64,000 nt of DNA from Oscillospiraceae bacterium (lineage in GTDB: Bacteria > Bacillota > Clostridia > Oscillospirales > CAG-272). Numbering within the stretch: the stretch's first letter is position 1; every line of letters begins with the position of its first letter. Shown one piece after another: positions 35,764 through 44,323 of this stretch. Both the position numbers and the translations under genes were made by a program. Below the pieces are notes generated by a model. It searched no databases and was not told the DNA's origin. It was given only the letters and a program-made list of their open reading frames with translations. The stretch spans positions 62,001 to 126,000 of the forward strand of contig SVSI01000003.1 of assembly GCA_015064385.1 (NCBI GenBank), written 5' to 3'.

Positions 35764-37662
35764 TTATTTCACCCAAACTCCCGCACACATCGGCGGAAGG
35801 GAGGGGCTTTTTTCGTCGATACCGAACAGGTGGGCGACGAGGTTTTCTTTTTTCGTTTTTACCTCGTACGGCTTATCCGAGCGGTTGACGACTACCGAAA
35901 TGCGTCCGTCCTTGGAAAAACGCTCGAATGCGAAAACTCCGTAAGGAGTGTCCTCAAAAACCTTCAGATATCCGTTTGCAAGAACGCTCTGCGATCTTCT
36001 CAAAATGCCGAGCTCACGGTAAAAGTTGACAAGCTCGTTATCCTCGCGTCCCCAAGGATACGTAACTCTGTTGAAGGGATCTCCGAGTCCTTCGATTCCC
36101 GCTTCGTCACCGTAAAAAATGCAGGGGATACCGGGCATAAACGAGAGGATAGTGTATGCGAGCTTCAGTAGAGATCTCGCCCTTTTTCTCTCTCCCTCGG
36201 ACATCTTGAAATGCGCCTTTTCCTCCATTGAGAGGGAAGGAACACCAACACCGAGAACGGTCAGAATTCGCTCGGTATCGTGTGTACCGAGGAAATTCAT
36301 AAGCGCATCGCTGACCTCTTTAGGGTAGCGTGCGTACAGTCCCGCAGATGCGGAAAAGAGATTTTTGCTGTCACCCGTTCTGATAAAATCAATAATTCCC
36401 GTACGCAGAGGATAGTTCATTACCGAGTCAAGCTCTTTGCCTCTGAAATATTTTCTGCGGCTCGTGTAGGCGATCTTTATGGAGGCATCCTCCCAGACTT
36501 CGCCTATAACTATCGCGTCAGGATCGGCATTTTTTGCCGCCGCGCGCAGATCTTGCAGAAAGGGCTCATAAAGCTCGTCGGCGACGTCAAGGCGCCAACC
36601 GGACGTGCCTTTTTTCAGATATTTCTGTACGATACCGTCCTTGCCGTTTATGTAAGCGTTATATTCGGGATTTTTGGAATTTACCGCAGGCAGTATCTTG
36701 ATATCCCACCAACAGCGGTATTTATCGGGATAATTTTCGAAGTCAAACCACTTAAAATAGGGCGAATCGGGGCTGTTATAAGCACCGAGATCCTTATATC
36801 TTACTCTGCGGTTGAAATACTTGCTGTCGTCTCCCGTGTGGTTGAATACGCCGTCAAGAATTATTCTGATACCGCGCTTTTTTGCTGCCGATATAAGATT
36901 TTCAAGCGCCTCGTTGCCGCCGAACATCTCGTCAACCTTCTCGTAGTCGCCCGTATCGTATTTGTGGTTGGAATACGCCTCGAATATCGGGGAAAGGTAG
37001 ATACAGCTTACACCGAGAGATGCGAGATAGTCGAGCTTTAAGGTAACGCCGTCCAGCGTACCGCCGAAAAACATATTGTTGGCTACTTCGCCGCCGGGAA
37101 ACTGTGCGTACTGCGGCATATAGTTTTCCCAGTCCTCGTTCATTATGGCGTCAGAGCGTACCGAAACACTGCCTCCCTTTGCAAAGCGGTCAACGAATAT
37201 GTGGTACATAACGCCACCCTTTATCCAGTCGGGCGTTTTGAAATCCTTTTCGTAAACCGTGAGGACGAATGAGTCGTGATCGCAGTTTTCGGGGGTTATA
37301 TTCGGAAGATAGGACGAGCTGTCGCACGAAAAACGGATCCTTCCGTAAACGCTGTCTGTAACTATGCTCCAGAAGAAAAGTCCGCTGTGCTCGTTGCCGC
37401 AAAGATCACTCAGTACAAGCTCGGCTCGGTAGTACTCGCTGCTTCCCGACAGAGTGCTCCACGAAAGGGGCAAAAACGTTTTTTCTCCCGTATCGTCGGC
37501 ATATATCTCAAGTGTCGGATCGACTGCTCCCAGCGTTCTCGGAACGCTTAAGGAGATAGTTAAAATATCGTTTTCGGGAAAAGCGCCGAGGAGATCTGCG
37601 TTTTTCGTCTTTTTCGCACTTTTGGTGATTTTTACAAGTTTTTTTAAGCTGAAAGGTATCAT
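35764..37662 (-). CDS. GH13 alpha-amylase/neopullulanase-like hydrolase
   Basis: A 632-residue intracellular (no signal peptide) alpha-glucan hydrolase. An N-terminal beta domain (about 30-135) precedes the TIM barrel, which opens with GVMYHIFVDRFA. The catalytic residues lie in GWRLDVADE (nucleophile Asp, about 357), VIGEVWED (acid/base Glu, about 386) and FLGTHDTER (Asp, about 461). LDGVFNHTGDD is a further conserved region. Lying at the end of the glycogen island, it probably breaks down glycogen or imported maltodextrins; debranching activity cannot be excluded. ATG 37662 follows GGAG. Confidence 0.92.
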   Translation of the reverse strand: MIPFSLKKLVKITKSAKKTKNADLLGAFPENDILTISLSVPRTLGAVDPTLEIYADDTGEKTFLPLSWSTLSGSSEYYRAELVLSDLCGNEHSGLFFWSIVTDSVYGRIRFSCDSSSYLPNITPENCDHDSFVLTVYEKDFKTPDWIKGGVMYHIFVDRFAKGGSVSVRSDAIMNEDWENYMPQYAQFPGGEVANNMFFGGTLDGVTLKLDYLASLGVSCIYLSPIFEAYSNHKYDTGDYEKVDEMFGGNEALENLISAAKKRGIRIILDGVFNHTGDDSKYFNRRVRYKDLGAYNSPDSPYFKWFDFENYPDKYRCWWDIKILPAVNSKNPEYNAYINGKDGIVQKYLKKGTSGWRLDVADELYEPFLQDLRAAAKNADPDAIVIGEVWEDASIKIAYTSRRKYFRGKELDSVMNYPLRTGIIDFIRTGDSKNLFSASAGLYARYPKEVSDALMNFLGTHDTERILTVLGVGVPSLSMEEKAHFKMSEGERKRARSLLKLAYTILSFMPGIPCIFYGDEAGIEGLGDPFNRVTYPWGREDNELVNFYRELGILRRSQSVLANGYLKVFEDTPYGVFAFERFSKDGRISVVVNRSDKPYEVKTKKENLVAHLFGIDEKSPSLPPMCAGVWVK

Positions 37663-37697
37663 AAAGATACTCCGTATGATTATTTTATAAAAGGTAT

Positions 37698-37727
37698 AAA
37701 AGGCATCGCAAAAGCTACGATGCCTTT
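37698..37727 (-). terminator. Intrinsic terminator after glgP
   Basis: AAAGGCATCG (37699-37708) pairs with CGATGCCTTT (37718-37727), with T-rich sequence following on the minus strand. It lies 21 bases past the glgP stop, so the GH13 gene depends on read-through or its own weak promoter. Confidence 0.8.
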
Positions 37728-37747
37728 CGTTTTATGCTTGTTTGGGT

Positions 37748-40216
37748 TTATTTCTTCGGATTGTTTGCCTTCTTTATCGGCTTGATGTTCCAGATGCCGT
37801 CTGCGTAGTCGCGGATCGAACGGTCTGCGGCAAAGATGCCTGCGCTTGCCGTGTTGAGAAGGGACATACGATTCCAGAGCTCTCTGTTTGTATAGTCGCG
37901 GCAGATCTTTTCGTGTGCAGCGTAGTAGCTGTCGAAATCTGCAAGGCACATATACGGGTCGGGCACTCCGGGACCTGTCAGCAGGTAGTTGAAGATCATC
38001 GTGAAGTCGTTGCCGTTGAAGCCCTTCTTGAGGGTATCGACCGCGCGTCTTATTCTCTCGCTGTTTACGTAGTACTCGTAAGAGCGGTAGCCGCGTCTCC
38101 AGAGATCGTCAACCTCGGGAGTGGTAAGACCGAAGATGTAGATGTTCTCGCCGCCGAGCGCCTCGTTGATCTCAACGTTTGCACCGTCGAGCGTACCGAT
38201 AGTCATAGCGCCGTTGTACATAAGCTTCATATTACCCGTACCCGACGCTTCCTTGCCGGCAAGAGAGATCTGTTCGGAGACCTCTGCCGAGGGAATGAGC
38301 ACCTCTGCAAGAGATACGTTGTAGTCCTCTGCGAAGAGCACGCGGATCTTTTCACGTATCTTGGGATGCTTTTCTATCTCTGCGGAGAGAGAACAGATAA
38401 GGCGGATAAGCTCCTTTGCCATATAGTATCCGGGAGCTGCCTTTGCGCCGAAGATGAAGGTCTGCGGGAGGATATCCTTGTCGGGATCCTCGAGAAGCTC
38501 TGCGTACAGCTCAATTATGCGGAGCGTGTTAAGAAGCTGTCTCTTGTACTCGTGCATACGCTTGATCTGTACGTCAAAGAGGGTGTTAGGGTCAAGTGAA
38601 ACGCCGTTTCTCGCCTTTATAAGATTCGAGAAGCGAACCTTGTTTTCGTACTTTATCTTTCCGATCTGCTCAAGAACCGCCTTGTCGTCTGCAAATTTTG
38701 CGAGATCTGCGATTCTTTCGGGCTCCTTGCGATAAGCGTCTCCGATGGTCTCGGAAAGGAGCTTTGCAAGCCCGGGGTTGGACGCGCACAGCCATCTTCT
38801 GTGAGCCACTCCGTTAGTTACGTTAGTGAACTTTTCGGGAGTGTGGTGATAGAAGTTTTTGAATATCGTTTCGGTGAGAATGTCCGAGTGAAGCTTTGAA
38901 ACTCCGTTTACGGTATGCGAGCCGACAACGCTGAGGTTTGCCATCTTAACTCTGCCGTGAGAGAGTATAGACAGATCGGTAATGCGATCCCAGTCTCCGG
39001 GATACATATTCCAAAGATCGGCGCAGAAGCGTCTGTTTATCTCGGAGATTATCATATATATTCTCGGGAGCTTATATTTGAAGAGATCCTCGTTCCAGGT
39101 CTCAAGCGCCTCGGGAAGTACGGTGTGGTTGGTATAGCTTACCGTCCTTGTAACGATATCCCAAGCGTCCTCCCAAGAATAAGAATAGGTATCGAGAAGG
39201 ATACGCATAAGCTCGGGAACTACGAGCGCGGGGTGAGTATCGTTGATGTGTATTGCAACCTTATCTGCAAAATTAGCGAGATTTCCGTAGGTTCTGAGGT
39301 GGTCTGCGATAATGCTCTGAAGAGAAGCACATACGAGGAAATACTGCTGGCTGAGACGGAGAAGCTTACCCTCCTCGTGGTTATCGGAGGGGTAGAGGAC
39401 CTTGGAGATTATCTCTGCCTGAGTGTTCTCCTCCATTGCCTTTACGTAGTCGCCCTGCGAGAAAAGATTCATATTGAACTGACCGCTTGCCGAGGTTGCC
39501 TTCCAAAGACGGAGACTGTTTACCGCCTCACTGTCGGCACCCGATATAAGCAGGTCGTAAGGAACAGCGCGGACCTCGGTATAATCGGTGTGTATAATGT
39601 CGCACTTGCCGTTGTTCCACGATTCGGTAACGTGACCGCCGAAGCGTACGATGCACGCCTTGTCGGTACGGGGAACGAGCCAGCTCTCGCCGGTAGGCAT
39701 CCAGGTGTCGGGCATCTCTATCTGCTCGCCGTCGATTATCTTCTGACGGAAGAGTCCGTACTCGTAGAGCAAGGAAAATCCGGTCGCAGAGTAATCGAGG
39801 GTGGTAAGAGAGTCCATAAAGCACGCCGCAAGACGTCCGAGACCGCCGTTTCCGAGAGCTGCGTCCGTTTCGTGAGCGTACAGCCAGTCGAGATCGTAGC
39901 CGAGCTCGGCAAGTATCTCTCTGTACTGATTTTCGATTCCGAGATTGCAAAGGTTGTTCTTAAGACTCTTTCCGATAAGGAATTCCATACAGACGTAATA
40001 GAGCTTTTTGCCCTGCTGCGCCGTAACGTTCTTCTTGAACTCGGTACGCTTCTGCGCGAGAATATCTCTTATGGATATAAGAGTCGCCTTGTAGATCTGG
40101 TCTGCCGTTGCTTCGGCTGCGGTCGTTCCGAAAACTCTGGAGAGCTTGTCGTTGAGCGCCGCCGAAAGCTCGGCTTTGGTGAATTTTTCTGTGCTGAGGG
40201 TTTCTGTTTTCTTCAT
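37748..40216 (-). CDS. glgP: Glycogen/alpha-glucan phosphorylase
   Basis: An 822-residue PLP-dependent enzyme that releases glucose 1-phosphate from glycogen chain ends. The PLP lysine is in GTGNMKLMYNGAMTIGTLDG (about residue 663). GNGGLGRLAACFMDS near residue 115 and NVTNGVAHRRW are also diagnostic. Length matches GT35 family members. It lies downstream of glgA after a 263-base gap filled by two repeat elements; the ribosome site AAAGAAAGG abuts a repeat hairpin. This suggests that its expression can be uncoupled from the biosynthetic genes. Confidence 0.97.
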   Translation of the reverse strand: MKKTETLSTEKFTKAELSAALNDKLSRVFGTTAAEATADQIYKATLISIRDILAQKRTEFKKNVTAQQGKKLYYVCMEFLIGKSLKNNLCNLGIENQYREILAELGYDLDWLYAHETDAALGNGGLGRLAACFMDSLTTLDYSATGFSLLYEYGLFRQKIIDGEQIEMPDTWMPTGESWLVPRTDKACIVRFGGHVTESWNNGKCDIIHTDYTEVRAVPYDLLISGADSEAVNSLRLWKATSASGQFNMNLFSQGDYVKAMEENTQAEIISKVLYPSDNHEEGKLLRLSQQYFLVCASLQSIIADHLRTYGNLANFADKVAIHINDTHPALVVPELMRILLDTYSYSWEDAWDIVTRTVSYTNHTVLPEALETWNEDLFKYKLPRIYMIISEINRRFCADLWNMYPGDWDRITDLSILSHGRVKMANLSVVGSHTVNGVSKLHSDILTETIFKNFYHHTPEKFTNVTNGVAHRRWLCASNPGLAKLLSETIGDAYRKEPERIADLAKFADDKAVLEQIGKIKYENKVRFSNLIKARNGVSLDPNTLFDVQIKRMHEYKRQLLNTLRIIELYAELLEDPDKDILPQTFIFGAKAAPGYYMAKELIRLICSLSAEIEKHPKIREKIRVLFAEDYNVSLAEVLIPSAEVSEQISLAGKEASGTGNMKLMYNGAMTIGTLDGANVEINEALGGENIYIFGLTTPEVDDLWRRGYRSYEYYVNSERIRRAVDTLKKGFNGNDFTMIFNYLLTGPGVPDPYMCLADFDSYYAAHEKICRDYTNRELWNRMSLLNTASAGIFAADRSIRDYADGIWNIKPIKKANNPKK

Positions 40217-40220
40217 TTGT

Positions 40221-40440
40221 GCCTTTCTTTCTTTTTTTTGGAACCCTTTTGAAAAAGGGTTCCAAACCTCCCAAAACTTTACTTAAAAGAAGAATGATAG
40301 GTAACCTTTCGGGAATTTGTGTGTTGCGTTTATTTGATTGAGTTTTACTTTTGAAAAAGGGTTCCAAACCTCCTAAAACTTCACTTAAAAGGAAGCTTAT
40401 AAGTAAAGTTTAGGGAATTTGTATATTTTGCGTTATTTTA
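40221..40440 (-). repeat. Two ~102-bp direct repeats with a hairpin upstream of glgP
   Basis: GAAAAAGGGTTCCAAACCTCC occurs at 40251 and 40353, and GGGAATTTGT recurs at the same 102-base distance. Each copy has the core AAAACTT(T/C)ACTTAAAAG. A GGAACCCTTTT/AAAAGGGTTCC hairpin (40240-40263) lies 10 bases from the glgP ribosome site (complement of 40222-40230). This fills most of the 40217-40479 gap; no gene is seen there. Confidence 0.85.
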
Positions 40441-40479
40441 TTCGTTTTGGCAGGACTTTTCAAATAGCTCGCTGCAATC

Positions 40480-41898
40480 TTAAAGTGCTGCGTACATATT
40501 CAGATAAGCTCTTGCGGAAGCGTTCCACGAAAAATCCTTTTCCGCGGCGTTTCTGACGAGCTTTTTCCAAAGCTCCTTGTTTGAGTATAGGTCAAGCGTA
40601 CGCTTTATAGCGTCAAGCATATCGTGCGCGTTATAGGTGCAGAAGGTGATTCCGTTTCCTTCGAGAGTTTCGGGATTAAAGGGCTTTATGGTGTCGTAAA
40701 GTCCGCCCGTTTCACGAACTACGGGAACGCTTGCATAACGCGATGCGATCATTTGCGAAAGTCCGCACGGCTCGCTCTTTGAGGGCATAAGGAATATATC
40801 CGAGCCCGCGTAGATCTTCTTGGAAAGCTCCTTGTTGAACTCGAAAAGTGAGCGTACCTTGTCGGGATATCTGTTTGCAAGGTCGCGGAAGAAGTCTTCA
40901 AATTCCTTTTCGCCGGTTCCGAGAAGAACGAACTGCATATCGGTCGTGTTAAGTGCTTCCTCAAGAACGCACTTAACGAGGTCAAATCCCTTGTGAGATG
41001 CAAGACGGGAGATCATAGAGACTATCGGAGCGCCGTTTTCGGGGAGTCCGAGCATCTTCTGAAGCGCTGCCTTGTTCTTTGTCTTGCCCGAATAGAGGCG
41101 GTAGGACGGTCCGAATTTTTCTTCAAGCGCCATAGGATCGTAGTAATCGTAGTCGATACCGTTTACGATTCCGGAGAGCTTTTCTGCGTTTATGCGGATG
41201 ATGTTCTCAAGTCCGTGCGCGAAGAACGCGTCCTTTATCTCGTCGGCGTAGCGGCTGCTTACCGTTGTGAGACGGTCACAGCAGACGATAGCACCCTTGG
41301 TGAGGTTGATGCATCCGTCGTATTCAACTATCGAGAGATGCTCGTTTGCGATCGCAAAAACGTCTCCGAGAATAAAGTTGTCGTATTTTCCCTGATATTC
41401 GATATTGTGTATCGTATATACCGTCTTCATAGGGTAATGGTAATAGAGCTTGTTATAGATGACGGTCAGGGCGCTCTGCCAGTCGTTTGCGTGGAGAACG
41501 TCGGGGTAGAAATCTATAACGGGGATAAGATCCATTACCGCGCGGCAGAAGAATGCGTATCTTTCGCCGTCGTCGAAGAAGCCGTAAAGACCGTCGCGCT
41601 TAAAATAATACTCGTTGTCTATGAAATAGTAGGTAACGCCGTCCTTTTCAAGCGAGTAAAGACCGCAGTACTGCTGTCTCCACGCAAGAGAAACGCTGAT
41701 CTCGGCAACCTTCGTCATCTTTTCGCGATAAGCAGCGCCAACCTTTTCGTAAAGGGGCATTATAACGCGAACGTCAATATCACTTGCCTCGCGTGCGAGT
41801 GCGGCGGGGAGAGAGCCGAGCACGTCCCCGAGACCGCCGGTTGCGGCAAAGGGAAGCGCCTCTGCGCCTACTATGAGAATCTTGGTCTTGTTTTCCAT
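40480..41898 (-). CDS. glgA: Glycogen synthase (ADP-glucose type)
   Basis: A 472-residue GT5 enzyme that extends alpha-1,4-glucan chains with ADP-glucose. The N-terminal loop reads PFAATGGLGDVLG, so the Lys of the usual KxGGL motif is replaced by Ala19. The C-terminal nucleotide-sugar region is normal: ISRLASHKGFDLV, IFLMPSKSEPCGLSQMIA and a conserved E-rich motif. It begins 3 bases after glgD, so the two are tightly coupled. Confidence 0.96.
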   Translation of the reverse strand: MENKTKILIVGAEALPFAATGGLGDVLGSLPAALAREASDIDVRVIMPLYEKVGAAYREKMTKVAEISVSLAWRQQYCGLYSLEKDGVTYYFIDNEYYFKRDGLYGFFDDGERYAFFCRAVMDLIPVIDFYPDVLHANDWQSALTVIYNKLYYHYPMKTVYTIHNIEYQGKYDNFILGDVFAIANEHLSIVEYDGCINLTKGAIVCCDRLTTVSSRYADEIKDAFFAHGLENIIRINAEKLSGIVNGIDYDYYDPMALEEKFGPSYRLYSGKTKNKAALQKMLGLPENGAPIVSMISRLASHKGFDLVKCVLEEALNTTDMQFVLLGTGEKEFEDFFRDLANRYPDKVRSLFEFNKELSKKIYAGSDIFLMPSKSEPCGLSQMIASRYASVPVVRETGGLYDTIKPFNPETLEGNGITFCTYNAHDMLDAIKRTLDLYSNKELWKKLVRNAAEKDFSWNASARAYLNMYAAL

Positions 41899-41901
41899 AA
41901 C

Positions 41902-43035
41902 TTAAAGCACCTTTTCCTTTTCTATGCAGAAGGGGATGGACGGATGTCCCGCGATCGAAACGCCGTCACGGATATAAACGCTCTTATCGGTGATAACGCA
42001 GTTAACGCTTGCGCTTCTTCCGATCTGCGTATCCTGGAAAAGGATAGAGTTTTTAACTACCGCACCCTTGCCGATCTTAACTCCGCGGAAGATGATCGAG
42101 TTTTCAACGTGTCCCTCGATAACGCATCCGTCAGCGATCATAGAGTTGACTGCAGACGAGCCGGGGAGATATTCGGTGGGCGTGGAGTTTCTTACCTTGG
42201 TTACTATCGGACGGTTGGGCACGTGGAAAAGAGCGTCACGTACGTTCTTGTCGTTGAGAAGAGTCATGTTGCAGTCGAAATAGTCAACTATCGAGGTTAT
42301 CTTTGCGTAGTAGCCGTCATAACGGTAAACTCTGTAATTATCTCTGCCGATATTACGTGCAATGATGTCCTTGATAAAGCTCTCGTAATCTCTTGCGATC
42401 GCCTCTGCAATAACTCTCTGCAGGTACGTTCTCGTTGCCACCCAGATGTGGATGTTTATATCTACCTCGCCCGAGATGTTCTTGGGCTCTCTTATCATAT
42501 CGAGAAGCTCACCGTCGGGGCTGGAGGTGACTATCGAGTTGTGCTTTGCCTTTTCGGGAGTAAGGAAAACCCTCTTTATGGCAAAGGTTATGTCCGCGCC
42601 GTTTTTGATATGATCCTCAACGAGTGCGTTTATGTCGATATTACATATTCCGTCACAGTCTGCAAGAACGATATAATCGTCACTTGAGCGGTTTATAAGC
42701 ATCGAAAGATTCTTAAGCGCGTTGAGGCGGGTAGAATACATCTGTGCCTCGTTTGAGGAATATGCAGTGATGAACGGGGGATAGAGCTTGAGTCCGCCCA
42801 CGCGTCTTGCAAGATCCCAGTCCTTACCGGAGCCGAGATGGTCCATAAGCGAATGGTAATTTGTCTGCGTTATAACGTGAACGTCGGAAATGCCCGAGTT
42901 TGCGAAATTAGAAAGCGGAAAGTCGATAAGACGGTATCTGCAACCGAACGGAACGGATGCAAGAGTACGCGTTGTGGTCAGCTGAGGTATGTACTGATCG
43001 TGAAGATTTGCAAAAATAATTCCGGAAACAGACAT
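41902..43035 (-). CDS. glgD: Glucose-1-phosphate adenylyltransferase subunit GlgD
   Basis: A 377-residue relative of GlgC found in Firmicutes, usually considered a regulatory or assembly subunit. It keeps the fold and the PFGCRYRLIDFPLSNFANSG segment and a left-handed beta-helix C-terminus (IFRGVKIGKGAVVKNSI). The N-terminal nucleotide loop GGxGxRL of active enzymes is missing; the sequence there is NLHDQYIPQLTTTRTL. Its ATG lies one base after the glgC stop, with AAGGAGG inside the end of glgC. Confidence 0.95.
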   Translation of the reverse strand: MSVSGIIFANLHDQYIPQLTTTRTLASVPFGCRYRLIDFPLSNFANSGISDVHVITQTNYHSLMDHLGSGKDWDLARRVGGLKLYPPFITAYSSNEAQMYSTRLNALKNLSMLINRSSDDYIVLADCDGICNIDINALVEDHIKNGADITFAIKRVFLTPEKAKHNSIVTSSPDGELLDMIREPKNISGEVDINIHIWVATRTYLQRVIAEAIARDYESFIKDIIARNIGRDNYRVYRYDGYYAKITSIVDYFDCNMTLLNDKNVRDALFHVPNRPIVTKVRNSTPTEYLPGSSAVNSMIADGCVIEGHVENSIIFRGVKIGKGAVVKNSILFQDTQIGRSASVNCVITDKSVYIRDGVSIAGHPSIPFCIEKEKVL

Positions 43036-43036
43036 A

Positions 43037-44263
43037 TTACTTTTCCTCCTTGCCGTTTATGATATCTTTAAGAGTTGACTTGTTCACCATAAGACCGCCC
43101 TTTATCTGCGTGTTTTCGGGGATCTCGAGACCGACGCCGATAACTGCGATTCCGTCGGCGCTTTCCTTGCTTTCGCCAATCTTTGCGCCGCTGCCGACCT
43201 TTACGTTGCTGTCGATTATCGAGTATTCTACGGTAGCGCCCTCGCACACCTCAACGTTTCTCATAATAACGCTGTCGCGTACGGTCGCTCCGGGAGCCAC
43301 GCGGACTCCCGAGAAGATTATCGAGTTTTCAACCGTTCCGTATATCTCACAACCCTCGGTTATAAGGGAGTTTGAAAGGGAAGCGCCGTTACCGATATAC
43401 TGTGCGGGCTGTGCGGGAGTTCTTGAGAAGATTCTCCAGCTCTTGTCGTGAATGTTGAAGTTCGGGGGATTTCCGAGAAGGTCCATATTTGCCTCCCAGA
43501 GAGAGGATATGGTTCCAACGTCCTTCCAGTACCCTTCGAAGGGATAAGCGTAGAGCTTTTCTCCGCCTGCGAGCATCGAGGGGATTATATTCTTTCCGAA
43601 GTCGTTGTCGGAATCGGGATTTTTCTCATCCTCAACGAGATATTTACGGAGTTTTTCGTATGTAAATATATAAATACCCATTGATGCGTTGGTGCTTTTG
43701 GGCTGTGCGGGCTTTTCCTCAAACTCGTATATCTCACCGTTGTCTCTGGTGTTCATGATACCGAACCTGGACGCTTCCTCAAGCGGAACGTCGAGTACTG
43801 CGATAGTGCAGTCCGCACCCTTTTCCTTGTGGAAGCTCAGCATTGCGCCGTAATCCATTTTATAGATATGGTCTCCAGAAAGGATGAGAACGTACGTAGG
43901 ATCGTATCTGTCAAGAAAATTTAAGTTCTGATAGATAGCGTTTGCAGTACCCTTGTACCAGTCTGCCGACTTGTTGCCCTGATAGGGAGGGAGCACCATA
44001 ACTCCTCCTACCGAGCGGTCGAGATCCCAGGGCTGACCGTTACCTATATATTCGTTAAGAACGAGGGGCTGATACTGGGTAAGGACACCTACGGTGTCAA
44101 TGCCCGAGTTCACGCAGTTTGAAAGGGGAAAGTCGATAATACGGTACTTTCCTCCGAAAAGCACTGCGGGCTTGGCCGTTTTTTCGGTCAGCGTGTAGAG
44201 ACGGCTGCCCTGACCGCCGGCAAGCAGCATAGCGACGCATTCTTTCTTTTTGTACATACTCAT
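43037..44263 (-). CDS. glgC: Glucose-1-phosphate adenylyltransferase catalytic subunit GlgC
   Basis: A 408-residue enzyme that makes ADP-glucose from ATP and glucose 1-phosphate, the committed step of glycogen synthesis. The catalytic loop [20 protein letters not shown] is intact, as are [26 protein letters not shown] and the C-terminal beta-helix hexapeptides. The frame runs to a GTG at 44275, but that codon overlaps the GGAGGTG ribosome site, so ATG 44263 is preferred; ATG 44257 is also possible. Confidence 0.96.
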   Translation of the reverse strand: MSMYKKKECVAMLLAGGQGSRLYTLTEKTAKPAVLFGGKYRIIDFPLSNCVNSGIDTVGVLTQYQPLVLNEYIGNGQPWDLDRSVGGVMVLPPYQGNKSADWYKGTANAIYQNLNFLDRYDPTYVLILSGDHIYKMDYGAMLSFHKEKGADCTIAVLDVPLEEASRFGIMNTRDNGEIYEFEEKPAQPKSTNASMGIYIFTYEKLRKYLVEDEKNPDSDNDFGKNIIPSMLAGGEKLYAYPFEGYWKDVGTISSLWEANMDLLGNPPNFNIHDKSWRIFSRTPAQPAQYIGNGASLSNSLITEGCEIYGTVENSIIFSGVRVAPGATVRDSVIMRNVEVCEGATVEYSIIDSNVKVGSGAKIGESKESADGIAVIGVGLEIPENTQIKGGLMVNKSTLKDIINGKEEK

Positions 44264-44323
44264 AATGTATAACACCTCCGTACCGCGATTTCGCGGTGTA
44301 ATTAAGTTAAGGGGTATAGCGCG

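Noticed and set aside
38915..40252. 445-codon open frame on the plus strand opposite glgP
   Set aside because: It is an antisense shadow of the phosphorylase; its end runs into the repeat element.
40993..42687. 564-codon open frame on the plus strand spanning parts of glgA and glgD
   Set aside because: It is antisense to two clear enzymes across their junction, with no domain signature.
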